Numbered from the stretch's first letter, positions 8,974-20,639 are shown. The stretch: DNA of 64,000 nucleotides from Streptomyces sp. NRRL S-87 (GCF_000719335.1 NZ_JOGB01000005.1:124001-188000), one strand, 5' to 3'. Made by a program: numbers and translations. The notes: a model not told the origin generated them from the letters alone.

Positions 8974-9870
8974 TCAGACCGGCCCCTGCCGCCCCGCCAG
9001 CAGCACCCTGCGCAGCTCCCGGGCCGCTCGCGGCGGGGCGACGTCCGTGCGGTGTGCGAGTGCGACGGTGCGCCGCAGCGGCGATCCTGCGAGCGGCGTG
9101 GTGCGAAGTCCCGGACCCGCGCGGTCCGCCACCATCGCCGGAACCACGGCGAGCCCGAGCCCGGCCCGTACGAAGCCCAGTACGGCGTCCATCTCCCCGC
9201 CCTCCACCGTGAACGCGGGCTCGAACCCGGCCGCCCGGCAGGCCGCCACCGTCAGCTCCCGCAGGTCGTAGCCGTGCCGGAACATCACCATCGGCTCGTC
9301 GCGCAGGTCCGCCACCGCCAGCGGGCCGCCGCCGCCCGGCGGATCCGACTCCGCGGCCGTCACCACCACCAGGTCCTCGGTGAGCAGCTCCACCGTCGTC
9401 AGCGCGGGTGCCGCGGGAGGCAGCGGCAGCGCGACGAGCGCCAGGTCCAGGGCGCCGCGCGCCAGCTCCCGTACGAGGTCGTGCGAGCCGCCCTCCTCGA
9501 TCAGCAGCCGGATGCCCGGGTGCGCGTCGTGGAAGGCCCGCAGCACGTCGGGCAGCAGACCGGTGCACAGGCTCGGGGTGGCACCCAGCCGGATCCGGCC
9601 GCGCCGCAGCTGCACCAGCTCCTGCACCTCCAGCCGTGCGGTGTCGGTGTCGGCCAGGATCCGCCGGGCCAGCGGGAGCAGGGCCTCGCCCGCCTCGGTC
9701 AGTGCGACGTTGCCCCGGGCGCGGCTGAACAGCTCGGCGCCCAGCTCCCGTTCGAGTGCCTTGATCTGCTGGGAGAGCGAGGGCTGGGCCACGTGGACCC
9801 GCTCGGCGGCCCGGGTGAAGTGACGGGTCTCGGCCACGGCCACGAAGTACACCAGCTGCTGGAACTGCAT
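8974..9870 (-). CDS. LysR family regulator divergent from sdhCAB
   Basis: This is a 298-residue LysR-type regulator with an N-terminal winged HTH (residues 1-60, MQFQQLVYFVAVAETRHFTR through AQPSLSQQIKALERELGAELF) and a periplasmic-binding-like effector domain. The ATG at 9870 matches the family start exactly. It is divergent from sdhC with 94 bases between, and that gap contains a canonical LysR box (9891-9905). The likely role is control of the adjacent succinate dehydrogenase genes plus autoregulation; the effector is unknown. The arrangement matches what I remember of SCO0922-SCO0925. Confidence 0.9.
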   Translation of the reverse strand: MQFQQLVYFVAVAETRHFTRAAERVHVAQPSLSQQIKALERELGAELFSRARGNVALTEAGEALLPLARRILADTDTARLEVQELVQLRRGRIRLGATPSLCTGLLPDVLRAFHDAHPGIRLLIEEGGSHDLVRELARGALDLALVALPLPPAAPALTTVELLTEDLVVVTAAESDPPGGGGPLAVADLRDEPMVMFRHGYDLRELTVAACRAAGFEPAFTVEGGEMDAVLGFVRAGLGLAVVPAMVADRAGPGLRTTPLAGSPLRRTVALAHRTDVAPPRAARELRRVLLAGRQGPV

Positions 9871-9890
9871 GGCCGCCAGCCTAGCCCTCC

Positions 9891-9905
9891 ATAGGCCAGC
9901 CCTAT
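9891..9905. promoter_or_regulatory. LysR box, ATAG-N7-CTAT
   Basis: The sequence ATAGGCCAGCCCTAT is a T-N11-A LysR-type site with 5-bp inverted arms. It lies 20 bases upstream of the LysR start and 59 bases upstream of sdhC, the usual place for an autoregulatory and activating site. Confidence 0.65.
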
Positions 9906-9964
9906 CAACATCAGCCGCTCCATGTCTTGGACCTTTCGATACCTCCGTCCCTAGCCTTTTCGTC

Positions 9965-10690
9965 ATGGCTGCTCTGGCAACGCGCACGGACCGCCCCCCG
10001 ACCCCCGGCCGCAGGCCGTCCCTCCCGCGCCTCCTCTGGAACTCCACGCTCGGCAAGAAGACCGTCATGGCCGTCTCCGGGCTGGTCATGCTCGCGTACC
10101 TGGTCGTCCACATGATGGGCAACCTCAAGATCTTCTTCGGCCCGGAGGAGTTCAACGGCTACGCCCACTGGCTGCGGCACATGGGCGAACCCTTCCTCCA
10201 CAGTCACTGGGGGCTCTGGGCCGCCCGGATCGTGCTGCTCGCCGCGGTGATCGCGCACGCGGTCAGCGCGTACCAGCTCAGCCGCCGTGACATCAAGGCC
10301 CGCCCGGTGCGCTACGCCCACCGCCGGCGCCGCGCGAGCTACGCGACCCGCACCATGCGCTGGGGCGGGGTCATCCTCGGCCTGTTCATCGTGTGGCACC
10401 TCCTCGACCTGACCACGCTCACCGTGAACGAGCGGGCCTGGCAGGGGCATCCGTACGAGAACGTGCTCGCGACCTTCTCGACCTGGTACGGCAACACGAT
10501 CTACATCATCGCGATGCTCGCGCTCGGTCTGCACGTCCGGCACGGCTTCTGGAGCGCGGCGCAGACCCTGGGAGCCGGCAGCGCCGCCCGCGACCGCCTG
10601 TTCCGGACCGCGGCCTCCGTCCTGGCACTGGTGCTGACCGCGGGCTTCGTCTCCGTCCCCGTCGCCGTCATGACCGGAGTGGTGCACTGA
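9965..10690 (+). CDS. sdhC: Succinate dehydrogenase cytochrome b subunit
   Basis: This is the haem-binding membrane anchor of a succinate dehydrogenase/fumarate reductase that passes electrons to menaquinone. The 241 residues contain five hydrophobic helices (for example [19 protein letters not shown] and [17 protein letters not shown]) with histidines placed as in the Bacillus-type single-polypeptide anchor. This length replaces the separate SdhC and SdhD of proteobacteria. The ATG at 9965 has no clear ribosome site. The gene heads the sdhC-sdhA-sdhB set and lies opposite a LysR gene that may control it. Streptomyces usually also has another sdh set for core respiration, so this may be a conditional isoenzyme (inference). 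Confidence 0.9.
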   Translation: MAALATRTDRPPTPGRRPSLPRLLWNSTLGKKTVMAVSGLVMLAYLVVHMMGNLKIFFGPEEFNGYAHWLRHMGEPFLHSHWGLWAARIVLLAAVIAHAVSAYQLSRRDIKARPVRYAHRRRRASYATRTMRWGGVILGLFIVWHLLDLTTLTVNERAWQGHPYENVLATFSTWYGNTIYIIAMLALGLHVRHGFWSAAQTLGAGSAARDRLFRTAASVLALVLTAGFVSVPVAVMTGVVH

Positions 10691-10692
10691 CC

Positions 10693-12710
<2,018 letters not shown>

Positions 12711-12714
<4 letters not shown>

Positions 12715-13457
12715 GGATCGACCTGCGCGTCTGGCGCCAGAAGAACGCCGACGCCCCCGGAGCCATGGTCACCTACCGGGTCGAGAACGTCTCCCCCGAC
12801 ATGTCGTTCCTGGAGATGCTCGACACCCTCAACGAGGACCTCCTGCTGCGGGGCGAGGACCCGGTGGCCTTCGACCACGACTGCCGCGAGGGCATCTGCG
12901 GAGCGTGCAGCCTCGTCATCAACGGCGACGCGCACGGACCCGAGCGGACCACCACCTGCCAGCTCCACATGAGGGCCTTCGCCGACGGCGACACCATCGA
13001 CGTGGAGCCGTGGCGGGCCGCGGCCTTCCCGGTCGTCAAGGACCTCGTGGTGGACCGGACCGCCTTCGACCGGATCGTCCAGGCCGGCGGCTACATCACG
13101 GCCCCGACCGGTTCGGCCCCCGAGGCGCACGCCACCGCGGTCCCCAAGGCCGACGCCGACTCCGCCTTCGAGCACGCCGAGTGCATCGGCTGCGGGGCGT
13201 GCGTGGCGGCCTGCCCCAACGGCTCGGCGATGCTCTTCACCTCGGCCAAGGTCAACCACCTGAACGTGCTGCCGCAGGGCGCGCCCGAGCGCGAGACCCG
13301 CGTCCTCGACATGGTCGCCGCGATGGACGACGAGGGTTTCGGCGGCTGCACCCTCACCGGCGAGTGCGCCACCGCCTGCCCCAAGGGCATCCCGCTGCCG
13401 TCCATCGCCGCGATGAACCGCGAGTGGCTGCGCGCCACCCGCAAGGCCCGCCGCTGA
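12711..13457 (+). CDS. sdhB: Succinate dehydrogenase/fumarate reductase iron-sulfur subunit
   Basis: This is the electron-transfer subunit linking SdhA to the membrane anchor. The 248 residues contain a plant-type [2Fe-2S] site (C58, C63, C66 in [11 protein letters not shown], and C83) and the second-domain motif [12 protein letters not shown] followed by further Cys-Pro motifs ([13 protein letters not shown]) for the [4Fe-4S] and [3Fe-4S] clusters. All the expected cysteines are present, so the complex should be active. It is the last gene of the set and is followed immediately by a hairpin. Confidence 0.93.
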
Positions 13458-13460
13458 CCC

Positions 13461-13483
13461 GCGCGCCCCGGCCGCGGGCGCGC
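13461..13483 (+). terminator. Hairpin after sdhB
   Basis: GCGCGCCC and GGGCGCGC form a perfect 8-bp stem with a 7-base loop, four bases after the sdhB stop. There is no T-run, which is usual for Streptomyces terminators. Confidence 0.5.
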
Positions 13484-13538
13484 AGGGACGCGTCACCGGC
13501 GCTACGCGTCGCCGGGCAGCAGATGCTGCGGGCCGCCG

Positions 13539-15989
13539 TCATCCGCCCGACGCGGCCCGCGGCGCCAGCCGCCGCGCGAGGTAGGGCGCCGTACGACTGC
13601 CGGCCGCCCCGGCGACCGCCGCCGGCGGACCCGCCGCCACGACCCGGCCGCCCGCCTCACCGCCGCCCGGGCCGAGGTCGATCACCCAGTCCGCCCCGGC
13701 GACCACGTCCATGTCGTGCTCGACCACGACCACCGAGTGCCCCGCGTCCACCAGCCCGTGCAACTGCGCCAGCAGCACCTCCACATCGGCCGGGTGCAGC
13801 CCGGTCGTCGGCTCGTCCAGCAGGTAGAGCGTGTGGTCGCGGCGCACCCGCTGCAGCTCCGCCGCCAGCTTGATGCGCTGCGCCTCGCCGCCCGACAGCT
13901 CCGTGGCGGGCTGACCCAGCCGGAGGTAGCCGAGACCGATCCCGCGCAGGGCGCGCAGGCTGCGCGCGGCGGCCGGGACACCGGCGAAGAACCCCTCGGC
14001 CGACTCCACCGTCAGCTCCAGCACCTCGGCGATGTTCAGGCCTTCGTGCCGCACCTCCAGCGTCTCCGGGTTGTAGCGCGCGCCGGCGCAGTCCGGGCAG
14101 GGCGCGTACGTGCTGGGCAGGAAGAGCAGCTCCACCGAGACGAAGCCCTCGCCCTGGCACGTCTCGCACCGCCCGCCCGGCACGTTGAAGGAGAACCTCC
14201 CGGTCTTGTAGCCGCGCGCCTTCGCCTCCGCGGTCCCCGTGAAGATCTTGCGCACGACGTCGAACAGGCCCGTGTACGTGGCCAGGTTCGACCGCGGCGT
14301 GCGCCCGATCGGCTTCTGGTCGACCTCCACCAGCCGCGTCACCGGTCCCGCGGTCCCGTCCCCGGCCGCCAGGCGCTCGGCCACCGTCTCCGCCAGGGCG
14401 CGGCCGACCAGCGTGGACTTGCCCGAGCCCGAGACGCCGGTCACGGCCGTGAACACCCCGAGCGGGAAGTCGACGTCGAGGTCGCGCAGGTTGTTGCGGG
14501 TCACGCCCGACAGCGCGATCCGGCCGGCCGGACGGCGCACCCCCCGCGCCGGCGCCGGACCGTCGGCGAACAGGAACCGGCCCGTCGCCGACCCGGCCAC
14601 CTCCGCGAGCCCGGCCGGCGGACCGCAGTGCAGGACCCGCCCGCCGTGCTCTCCGGCCCGTGGCCCGACGTCGACCAGCCAGTCCGCGTGCCGCACCACG
14701 TCCAGGTGGTGCTCCACCACGAACACCGTGTTCCCGGCCGCCTTGAGCCGGTCCAGTACGCCCAGCAGCGCCTCGGTGTCGGCGGGGTGCAGCCCGGCCG
14801 ACGGCTCGTCCAGCACGTACACGACGCCGAACAGCCCCGAGCGCAACTGCGTGGCCAGCCGCAGCCGTTGCAGCTCGCCCGCCGACAGGCTCGGTGCCGT
14901 GCGGTCCAAGGACAGGTAGCCCAGGCCGAGTTCGGTGACCGTGGCGATCCGTCCCAGCAGGTCCCCGGTGAGCACCCGGGCGGTCTCGCCCGCGCCCGGA
15001 GCCGCCCCGGGCGCCTCCCCGGCGCCGCCGGCGCCCTCCGCCAGCACCCGCGCCAGCCCGGTCAGCGGCAGCGCGGCGAGCTCCGCGATCGTCCGCCCCC
15101 CGAACGTCACCGCCAGCGCCTCCGGCCGCAGCCGGCTGCCCGCGCAGCCCGGACACGCCACGGAGGTCAGGAACTTCTCCGCCCGCGCCCGCAGCGTGTG
15201 GCTCTTGGTGTCGGAGAAGGTGCGCATGACGTAGCGGTGCGCACTCATGTAGGTGCCCTGGTAGGGGCGCTGGATCCGCTCCGCGTCCCGCACGGGGTGC
15301 ACGGTGACCACGGGCTGCTCGTCCGTGAAGAGGATCCACTCCCGGTCCTTCGGGTCCAGCTCCCGCCACGGCCGGTCCACGTCGTAGCCGAGCGCGTCGA
15401 GCACGTCGCGCAGGTTCTTGCCCTGCCAGGCCCCCGGCCAGGCCGCGACGGCGCCGTCCCGGATCGACAGGGACGGGTCGGGGACCAGCAGCTCCTCGCT
15501 GGTGCGGTGGATCCGGCCCAGGCCGTGGCAGTCCGGACACGCGCCGGCGGCGGTGTTGGGGGAGAAGGCGTCGGAGTCCAGCCGCTCCGCCCCCGCCGGG
15601 TAGGTGCCCGCGCGCGAGAAGAGCATCCGCAGCGAGTTCGACAGCAGCGTCACGGTCCCGACGGACGAGCGCGAGCCCGCGGCCGAGCGGCGCTGCTCCA
15701 GCGACACCGCCGGCGGCAGCCCGGTGATCTCCCCGACCTTCGGCGCTCCCACCTGGTGGATCAGCCGCCGTGCGTAGGGGGCCACCGACTCGAAGTAGCG
15801 CCGCTGGGCCTCGGCGTAGATCGTGCCGAAGGCCAGCGAGGACTTGCCGGAGCCGGAGACGCCGGTGAACACGGTCAGGGCGCCGCGCGGGATGTCGACG
15901 TCGACCCCGCGCAGGTTGTGCTCGCGCGCCCCCCGGACGCGCACGTAGGGGTCGGGGGATCCGTCGGGTCGTACGTCCACGCTGTGCAT
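13539..15989 (-). CDS. Class II UvrA-like ABC ATPase (excinuclease/drug resistance type)
   Basis: This is a twin-ATPase protein related to UvrA. The 816 residues carry two Walker A motifs ([14 protein letters not shown] near the N-terminus, [14 protein letters not shown] near the middle) and two signature regions ([30 protein letters not shown]). They also carry zinc-binding CxxC pairs ([28 protein letters not shown]). It is about 130 residues shorter than canonical UvrA and fits class II UvrA, which lacks the UvrB-binding insertion; relatives such as DrrC confer resistance to DNA-binding drugs. The ATG at 15989 has no ribosome site, but a TAGAAT -10-like box ends 7 bases upstream (15997-16002, minus strand), suggesting a leaderless mRNA. 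It is monocistronic, with a MerR gene divergent next door. Confidence 0.88.
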   Translation of the reverse strand: MHSVDVRPDGSPDPYVRVRGAREHNLRGVDVDIPRGALTVFTGVSGSGKSSLAFGTIYAEAQRRYFESVAPYARRLIHQVGAPKVGEITGLPPAVSLEQRRSAAGSRSSVGTVTLLSNSLRMLFSRAGTYPAGAERLDSDAFSPNTAAGACPDCHGLGRIHRTSEELLVPDPSLSIRDGAVAAWPGAWQGKNLRDVLDALGYDVDRPWRELDPKDREWILFTDEQPVVTVHPVRDAERIQRPYQGTYMSAHRYVMRTFSDTKSHTLRARAEKFLTSVACPGCAGSRLRPEALAVTFGGRTIAELAALPLTGLARVLAEGAGGAGEAPGAAPGAGETARVLTGDLLGRIATVTELGLGYLSLDRTAPSLSAGELQRLRLATQLRSGLFGVVYVLDEPSAGLHPADTEALLGVLDRLKAAGNTVFVVEHHLDVVRHADWLVDVGPRAGEHGGRVLHCGPPAGLAEVAGSATGRFLFADGPAPARGVRRPAGRIALSGVTRNNLRDLDVDFPLGVFTAVTGVSGSGKSTLVGRALAETVAERLAAGDGTAGPVTRLVEVDQKPIGRTPRSNLATYTGLFDVVRKIFTGTAEAKARGYKTGRFSFNVPGGRCETCQGEGFVSVELLFLPSTYAPCPDCAGARYNPETLEVRHEGLNIAEVLELTVESAEGFFAGVPAAARSLRALRGIGLGYLRLGQPATELSGGEAQRIKLAAELQRVRRDHTLYLLDEPTTGLHPADVEVLLAQLHGLVDAGHSVVVVEHDMDVVAGADWVIDLGPGGGEAGGRVVAAGPPAAVAGAAGSRTAPYLARRLAPRAASGG

Positions 15990-16097
15990 TTGTCCGATTC
16001 TAGGCGGCGGTCCCCCCGGGACCCGGCCGTGGGCGCCGGGGCGCGACGGGCGACACTTGACCCTGACACCGTGTGAGGCCGTGCAGTAGGGGACGTC

Positions 16098-17024
16098 ATG
16101 TTCACCATCGGAGACTTCGCCCGGCACGGCCGCGTATCGGTCCGCATGCTGCGGCACTACGACGCCCTCGGCCTGCTGCGGCCCGCCCTCGTGGACCCGT
16201 TCACCGGCTACCGCTCCTACGAGGCGGCCCAGCTCGCCCGGCTCAACCGCGTCATCGCCCTCAAGGACCTCGGCTTCACCCTCCAGCAGGTGGGGGAGAT
16301 CCTCGACGACAAGGTCGGGGCCGAGGAACTGCGGGCCATGCTGCGGCTGCGCCGGGCCGAACTGGCGGCGGCGCGGGCGGCGGCCGAGGCCCGGCTGGCC
16401 CAGGTCGAGGCGAGGCTCCGGTCCATCGAGAGCGAGGGGCGCATGAGCACCCACGACGTCGTCGTCAAGCGGATCCCGGCCGTACGCGTGGCCTGGCTGA
16501 GCGCGGTCGCCGAGGGCTTCGAGCCCGAGGCCGTCGGACCGGTCGTCGGCCCGCTGTTCGACGAGCTGTGCCGGCGACTGGCGGAGGCGGGCGTCGAACC
16601 GACCGGCCCCGCCGTCGCACTGTACGAGGACCACCCGCGGGCGTCCGTGGCCGACCGGGCCGCGGCCGCCGGAGCGGAAGGCGCGGAAGGCGCGGACGGC
16701 GCGGACGGCTCCGGATCGGGGGCGGTCCTCGTGCACGCCGCGCTGCCCGTCCCCGCGTCGGCCACCGCTGCGGCGGCCGCGGCCGGCGGTTTCGAGATCG
16801 TCGAGCTGCCGGCGGTCGAGGCGGCCGCCACCGTCGTCCACCGCGGCTCCATGGACGACGTGCTGCCCACCGCCCAGACCCTGGCGGCCTGGATCGACGC
16901 CAACGGCTACCGGTCGCGCGGCTACGCCCGCGAGCTCTACCTGGAGTGCCCCGAGGACCGCGGCGGCTGGGTCACGGAGCTCCAGGAGCCGGTCGAGGGT
17001 CCGCCGGCGCCGGCCGCGCGGTGA
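16098..17024 (+). CDS. MerR family regulator with GyrI-like effector domain
   Basis: This is a 308-residue regulator with an N-terminal MerR winged HTH (residues 1-70: FTIGDFARHGRVSVRMLRHYDALGLLRP), a coiled coil (about 75-115, alanine- and arginine-rich) and a C-terminal GyrI/AraC-type effector-binding domain (about 120-295). A low-complexity Ala/Glu/Gly/Asp stretch (EGAEGADGADGSG) interrupts the effector domain. It is divergent from the UvrA-like gene (108-base gap) and may control it, as MerR multidrug regulators often control neighbouring resistance genes (inference). The 3' end overlaps the converging luciferase-like gene by 53 bases. Confidence 0.85.
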   Translation: MFTIGDFARHGRVSVRMLRHYDALGLLRPALVDPFTGYRSYEAAQLARLNRVIALKDLGFTLQQVGEILDDKVGAEELRAMLRLRRAELAAARAAAEARLAQVEARLRSIESEGRMSTHDVVVKRIPAVRVAWLSAVAEGFEPEAVGPVVGPLFDELCRRLAEAGVEPTGPAVALYEDHPRASVADRAAAAGAEGAEGADGADGSGSGAVLVHAALPVPASATAAAAAAGGFEIVELPAVEAAATVVHRGSMDDVLPTAQTLAAWIDANGYRSRGYARELYLECPEDRGGWVTELQEPVEGPPAPAAR

Positions 17025-18042
17025 GCCCGGCCAGCCGGGCCAGGCGGTCGTAGGAGTCCAGCAGGGCCGCGCGGTCGTAGGTACTCGTGGTGACGAGCAC
17101 CTCGTCGGCGCCGCTCTCGACGACCGCCCCGCCCAGCTCGGCGGCCACCTGCTCCTCCGTGCCGTGGACGTGGCCGGACAGGGCGGCCTCGTAGAACCCG
17201 CGCTGCTTCGGCGTCATCTCCAGCCCCTCGACCTGCTCGGCCGGGGCCAGCGGGGGGAAGCTGCCGCGGGTGCGCGAGTACGCCGTCGCCCACGCCTCCG
17301 GCACGAGCAGGCGGCGGGCCGCCGCCTCCGTCCCGGCGACCGCCACGGTGCCGGAGACCACCACGTACGGGCGCTCCGCCCACGCGGAGGGGCGGAAGCC
17401 GCGGCGGTACGCGTCGACCGCGGCCAGCAGCCGGTCGCGGCGCCGCAGGTCGCCCACGACCAGGGGCAGCCCGGCCCGGGCCGCGATGCCCGCGCCCTCG
17501 CCGGTGGCCAGCACGTACGGGGGGATGGCGAGGCCCTCGGCCGGGCGGGCGTGCACCTGGGGGTGGGCGGTCTGGGTGCCGTCCAACCAGCCGAGCAGTT
17601 CGGCCAGTTGCTCCTCGAAGCCGTCGGCGTCGGCCACCCCGCGGCCGAGCGCCCGCCGGATGCCGTCGGTGAACCCGACCGAACGGCCCAGGCCCAGGTC
17701 GATCCGACCCGGGAAGAGGGCCTCGAGGACGCCGAACTGCTCTGCCACGACGAGCGGCTGATGGTTCGGCAGCATCACCCCGCCGGTGCCCACCCGGATC
17801 GCCGAGGTGGCGGCGGCGACGGCGGCCGCCAGCACCGTGGGGGCGGAGCCGGCCACCCCCGGGACGCTGTGGTGCTCGGAGACCCAGAACCGGTGGTAGC
17901 CCAGCCGGTCGGCGCGGCGGGCGAGGTCGACGGTGTCGCGCAGCGCCTCCGCGGGCGGGCGGCCCTCGCGTACGCGCGAGCGGTCGAGGACGGAGAAGGG
18001 CACCCCCGCGAGGGCGGGGTGCGCGGGGCGGTTCGGGCTCAC
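16972..18042 (-). CDS. LLM class flavin-dependent oxidoreductase
   Basis: This is a bacterial luciferase-like monooxygenase fold protein (FMN or F420 binding). The 356 residues start PFSVLDRSRVREG, a hallmark of the MsnO8-like subfamily, followed by YHRFWVSEHHSVPGVAGSAPTV cut by family-typical spacing, then IRVGTGGVMLPNH and RIDLGLGRSVGFT. A start at the GTG at 18042 fits the family length; the upstream open frame is proline- and arginine-rich and was discarded. The substrate is unknown. The gene is divergent from a HAD phosphatase gene. Confidence 0.85.
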   Translation of the reverse strand: MSPNRPAHPALAGVPFSVLDRSRVREGRPPAEALRDTVDLARRADRLGYHRFWVSEHHSVPGVAGSAPTVLAAAVAAATSAIRVGTGGVMLPNHQPLVVAEQFGVLEALFPGRIDLGLGRSVGFTDGIRRALGRGVADADGFEEQLAELLGWLDGTQTAHPQVHARPAEGLAIPPYVLATGEGAGIAARAGLPLVVGDLRRRDRLLAAVDAYRRGFRPSAWAERPYVVVSGTVAVAGTEAAARRLLVPEAWATAYSRTRGSFPPLAPAEQVEGLEMTPKQRGFYEAALSGHVHGTEEQVAAELGGAVVESGADEVLVTTSTYDRAALLDSYDRLARLAGLTARPAPADPRPAPGAP

Positions 18043-18109
18043 GGTGGGTTCAACGCCGCCGTGGCCGGGAGATTCCCGGGTGTCGGTGGCCGTCCCTAGG
18101 CTGGCCTGC

Positions 18110-18613
18110 ATGACGCATGCGAGAAGCGACAGCACACGGCGGCCGCTGGCCGTCTTCGACCTCGACGGCACCCTGGCGGACACCGCGCACCGGCAGCACT
18201 TCCTGGAGCGCCGGCCGCGCGACTGGGCCGGGTTCTTCGCGGCGGCCCCGCAGGACCCGCCGCTGGAACGCGGGGTGGCGCTGGCCCTGGAGAGCGCCGA
18301 GGAGTGCGAGGTGGTCTACCTGACCGGTCGGCCGGAACGGTGCCGCGCGGACACCCTGGCCTGGCTCGCGGAGCAGGGGCTGCCCGACGGCAAGCTGTGG
18401 ATGCGGGGCGACCAGGACCGCCGTCCGGCCCGGACGACCAAGCTGGAGGTGCTCCGGCGGATCGCCCGGGGGCGGACGGTGCGGATGCTCGTCGACGACG
18501 ACGAACTCGTCTGCGACGAGGCGCGGCGGGCCGGATTCGCGGTGGTGCGGGCCGACTGGGCCGCGCCGTCCGAGGAGCTCAGGGACGCACAGGAGCGGAC
18601 CGGTCGCACCTGA
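18110..18613 (+). CDS. HAD family acid phosphatase-like protein
   Basis: This is a 167-residue haloacid-dehalogenase-fold protein. Motif I is FDLDGTLADT (both catalytic aspartates present), motif II is the T of VVYLTGRPE, a lysine lies at TKLEVLRR, and motif IV is MLVDDDELVCDEA. There is no cap domain, as in polynucleotide 3'-phosphatase-like and acid phosphatase-like members; the substrate is unknown. The ATG at 18110 lacks a ribosome site, and TAGGCT at 18097-18102 looks like a -10 box placed for a near-leaderless transcript. Confidence 0.8.
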   Translation: MTHARSDSTRRPLAVFDLDGTLADTAHRQHFLERRPRDWAGFFAAAPQDPPLERGVALALESAEECEVVYLTGRPERCRADTLAWLAEQGLPDGKLWMRGDQDRRPARTTKLEVLRRIARGRTVRMLVDDDELVCDEARRAGFAVVRADWAAPSEELRDAQERTGRT

Positions 18614-18660
18614 GACGGCCTGCGTGGTTCCCCCCCGTACGGCGCGCGGGCTCCCCGGGG

Positions 18661-18690
18661 CGGTCGGGGGTCCCGGCCGTCCCCCGACCG
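18661..18690. terminator. Bidirectional hairpin between converging genes
   Basis: CGGTCGGGGG and CCCCCGACCG form a perfect 10-bp stem with a 10-base loop, midway between the HAD gene and the converging dodecin gene. Confidence 0.6.
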
Positions 18691-18719
18691 GTGCGCCCAC
18701 GCCGGCCGGCGGGCCGACC

Positions 18720-18935
18720 TCAGTCCTCGCCGTCCAGCCGGAAGCCCACCTTCAGGCCCACCTGGTAGTGCGCGATCGCACCGTTCTCGATGTGGCCGCG
18801 CACCTGGGTGACCTCGAACCAGTCCAGGTTGCGCAGGGTCTGGGACGCGCGGGTGATGCCGTTGCGGATGGCCTGGTCGATGCCGTCGGGGGAGGTCCCG
18901 ACGATCTCGGTCACGCGATAGGTGTGGTTCGACAT
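18720..18935 (-). CDS. Dodecin family flavin-binding protein
   Basis: This is a 71-residue dodecin, the small protein that assembles into a hollow dodecamer and stores or buffers flavins (or, in actinobacteria, FMN/coenzyme A). The protein reads YRVTEIVGTSPDGIDQAIRN, then the conserved WFEV and a C-terminal strand HYQVGLKVGFRL; the conserved tryptophan that sandwiches flavin is present. The length is exactly typical. The ATG at 18935 has a GGGAGCG-like ribosome site. It is monocistronic and ends at a shared hairpin terminator. Confidence 0.93.
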   Translation of the reverse strand: MSNHTYRVTEIVGTSPDGIDQAIRNGITRASQTLRNLDWFEVTQVRGHIENGAIAHYQVGLKVGFRLDGED

Positions 18936-19166
18936 TGGACGCTCCCGTGCGAAGTGGCGGTGCTCACTCCACGGTGCCCCACCCGGCCCGGGTCCGCGAG
19001 GCGTCGCGCCGGGCCGGACGGGTGACGGTCGGTCGCGCCACCGACCCGCACGACGGGCCCCGGGGCCTGCGCCACCCTGTCCGATAGCACGTCAAAGGTC
19101 CCGGTTTGGGCGCGAGTCGCGTCATGGCGCGTGTGGTTTCCGTGAAGAAAACCTGGCCTGATCCCC

Positions 19167-19196
19167 TTGACCCGTTCAATTGGTCCATGCCAATTT
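19167..19196 (+). promoter_or_regulatory. Promoter with embedded palindrome before the sugar-binding gene
   Basis: TTGACC (19167-19172) is a good -35 box; a weak -10 (CAATTT, 19191-19196) follows after 18 bases. Between and over them lies a palindrome, AATTGG-N6-CCAATT (19178-19195). Its core TTGGTCCATGCCAA partly resembles the GntR/DasR dre element. The placement suits a repressor operator for the downstream lipoprotein gene. Confidence 0.45.
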
Positions 19197-19230
19197 CAAG
19201 CCATCCCCGCACGACCCGAAGGTGGCTTCT

Positions 19231-20490
19231 GTGAAGTTGCGCATGTTTTCTTCCGTATGCACCGCCGTGGCCGCGGCCACGGCGCTGTCCGCCTGCGGCG
19301 TGCTCGGGTCCGACGACGGCGGTGCGCGCAAGGTCACCGTCTGGCTCATGAAGGGCAGCGCCTCGGACGACTTCCTCGACCGCTTCACGGAGGACTTCGA
19401 GGCCGCGCACGAGGACATCGACCTGGACATCCGGATCCAGGAGTGGACCGGCATCGGCGAGAAGGTCCACAAGGTGCTCCGGGGCGAGGACACCGCCGAC
19501 GTGATCGAGGTCGGGAACACCCAGGTCGCGCAGTACGCCGAGACCGACCACCTCACCGAGCTGACCCTGGAGGGCCTGCGCGACTGGGGCAGCAAGGACT
19601 GGCTCAAGGGCCTCGCCGACCCGGGCAGCGTCGACGGGGCGCAGTACGGCGTCCCGTGGTACGCGGCCAACCGCGTGGTGATCTACAACAAGGACCTCTT
19701 CGAGGCGGCCGGCATCACCAGCCCGCCCAGGACCCGCGCCGCCTGGCTCCGCGACACCCGGAAGCTGGACCGGGGCGAGCAGCAGGGCATCTACCTGCCG
19801 GGCCAGAACTGGTACGTGCTCGCCGGCTTCGTCTGGGACGAGGGCGGCGACCTCGCGGTCGAGGGCAACGGCCGGTGGAACGGCGCCCTCGGCAGCCCGC
19901 AGGCCCTCCGCGGCATGCGCTTCTACCAGCAGCTCCAGGCCCTCGGCGACGGCCCGAAGAACGCCGACGAGGAGACACCGCCGCAGGCCGAGGTGTTCGC
20001 CCGCGGCAAGGTGGCGCAGATCATCGCCCCACCCGGCAGCGCGGCCCTGATCGAGCAGGCCAACCCCGAGCTCGCCGGCAGGCTCGGCTACTTCCCCGTC
20101 CCGGGCAAGACCGCCGAGAAGCCGGGGGCGGTCTTCACCGGCGGCTCGGACCTGATCATCCCCGCCGGCACGGAGCAGCGGCGGGCCGCGGTCGAGGTGA
20201 TCTCCGCGCTGGTCAGCGAGAAGTGGCAGACCGAGCTGGCGCGGGAGATGAGCTACGTGCCCAACAAGACCACGCTCGCACACGTCATCGACGACAACGA
20301 CGGCGCCGCGGCCATGGCCAAGGGCGCCGTCCAGGGCCGCGCCACCCCCAAGTCGGCCCGCTGGGCCGAGGTCGAGGCGCAGAACCCGATCAAGCCGTAC
20401 ATGACGGCGGTCCTGAACGGCGAGGACCCCGAGCGGGCCGCCGCCACCGCGGACGAGACGATCACCCGGGTGCTCAGCGCCGACCACTGA
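19231..20490 (+). CDS. Extracellular sugar-binding lipoprotein (ABC transporter)
   Basis: This is a 419-residue solute-binding lipoprotein of the carbohydrate (CUT1-like) class. The signal peptide ends in the lipobox ALSAC with the lipidated cysteine at residue 22; the mature protein shows the family motifs VTVWLMKGSA, DVIEVGNTQVAQY, YGVPWYAANRVVIYNKDLFE and FVWDEGGDL. The GTG at 19231 is chosen because GAAGGTGG lies 6 bases upstream and the signal peptide then has normal length. No permease or ATPase genes are adjacent, so it must work with components encoded elsewhere (in Streptomyces MsiK is a shared ATPase), or it acts as a sensor. A palindrome in the promoter suggests sugar-responsive repression. 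Confidence 0.88.
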   Translation: MKLRMFSSVCTAVAAATALSACGVLGSDDGGARKVTVWLMKGSASDDFLDRFTEDFEAAHEDIDLDIRIQEWTGIGEKVHKVLRGEDTADVIEVGNTQVAQYAETDHLTELTLEGLRDWGSKDWLKGLADPGSVDGAQYGVPWYAANRVVIYNKDLFEAAGITSPPRTRAAWLRDTRKLDRGEQQGIYLPGQNWYVLAGFVWDEGGDLAVEGNGRWNGALGSPQALRGMRFYQQLQALGDGPKNADEETPPQAEVFARGKVAQIIAPPGSAALIEQANPELAGRLGYFPVPGKTAEKPGAVFTGGSDLIIPAGTEQRRAAVEVISALVSEKWQTELAREMSYVPNKTTLAHVIDDNDGAAAMAKGAVQGRATPKSARWAEVEAQNPIKPYMTAVLNGEDPERAAATADETITRVLSADH

Positions 20491-20499
20491 CGCACCTCG

Positions 20500-20547
20500 G
20501 GGGCCCGCGCGAACCCGTCATTCGCCATCCGCACATCCGCGGGCCCC
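20500..20547 (+). terminator. Long-loop hairpin after the sugar-binding gene
   Basis: GGGGCCCGCG (20500-20509) pairs perfectly with CGCGGGCCCC (20538-20547) across a 28-base loop, just after the stop codon. Confidence 0.4.
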
Positions 20548-20591
20548 TGCGCCGTCATGTCGAATCCAGCCGGTCACGGAAGAAGTAAGGA

Positions 20592-20615
20592 GCCAGGCCC
20601 ACCACCCGGCCTGGC
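20592..20615 (+). other. Leader hairpin before olsB
   Basis: GCCAGGC and GCCTGGC form a perfect 7-bp stem with a 10-base loop, 24 bases before the olsB start codon. It could be an attenuator, a processing site or an upstream terminator; there is no T-run. Confidence 0.35.
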
Positions 20616-20639
20616 GACCTGCCCGGACCAGGAGCCGCC

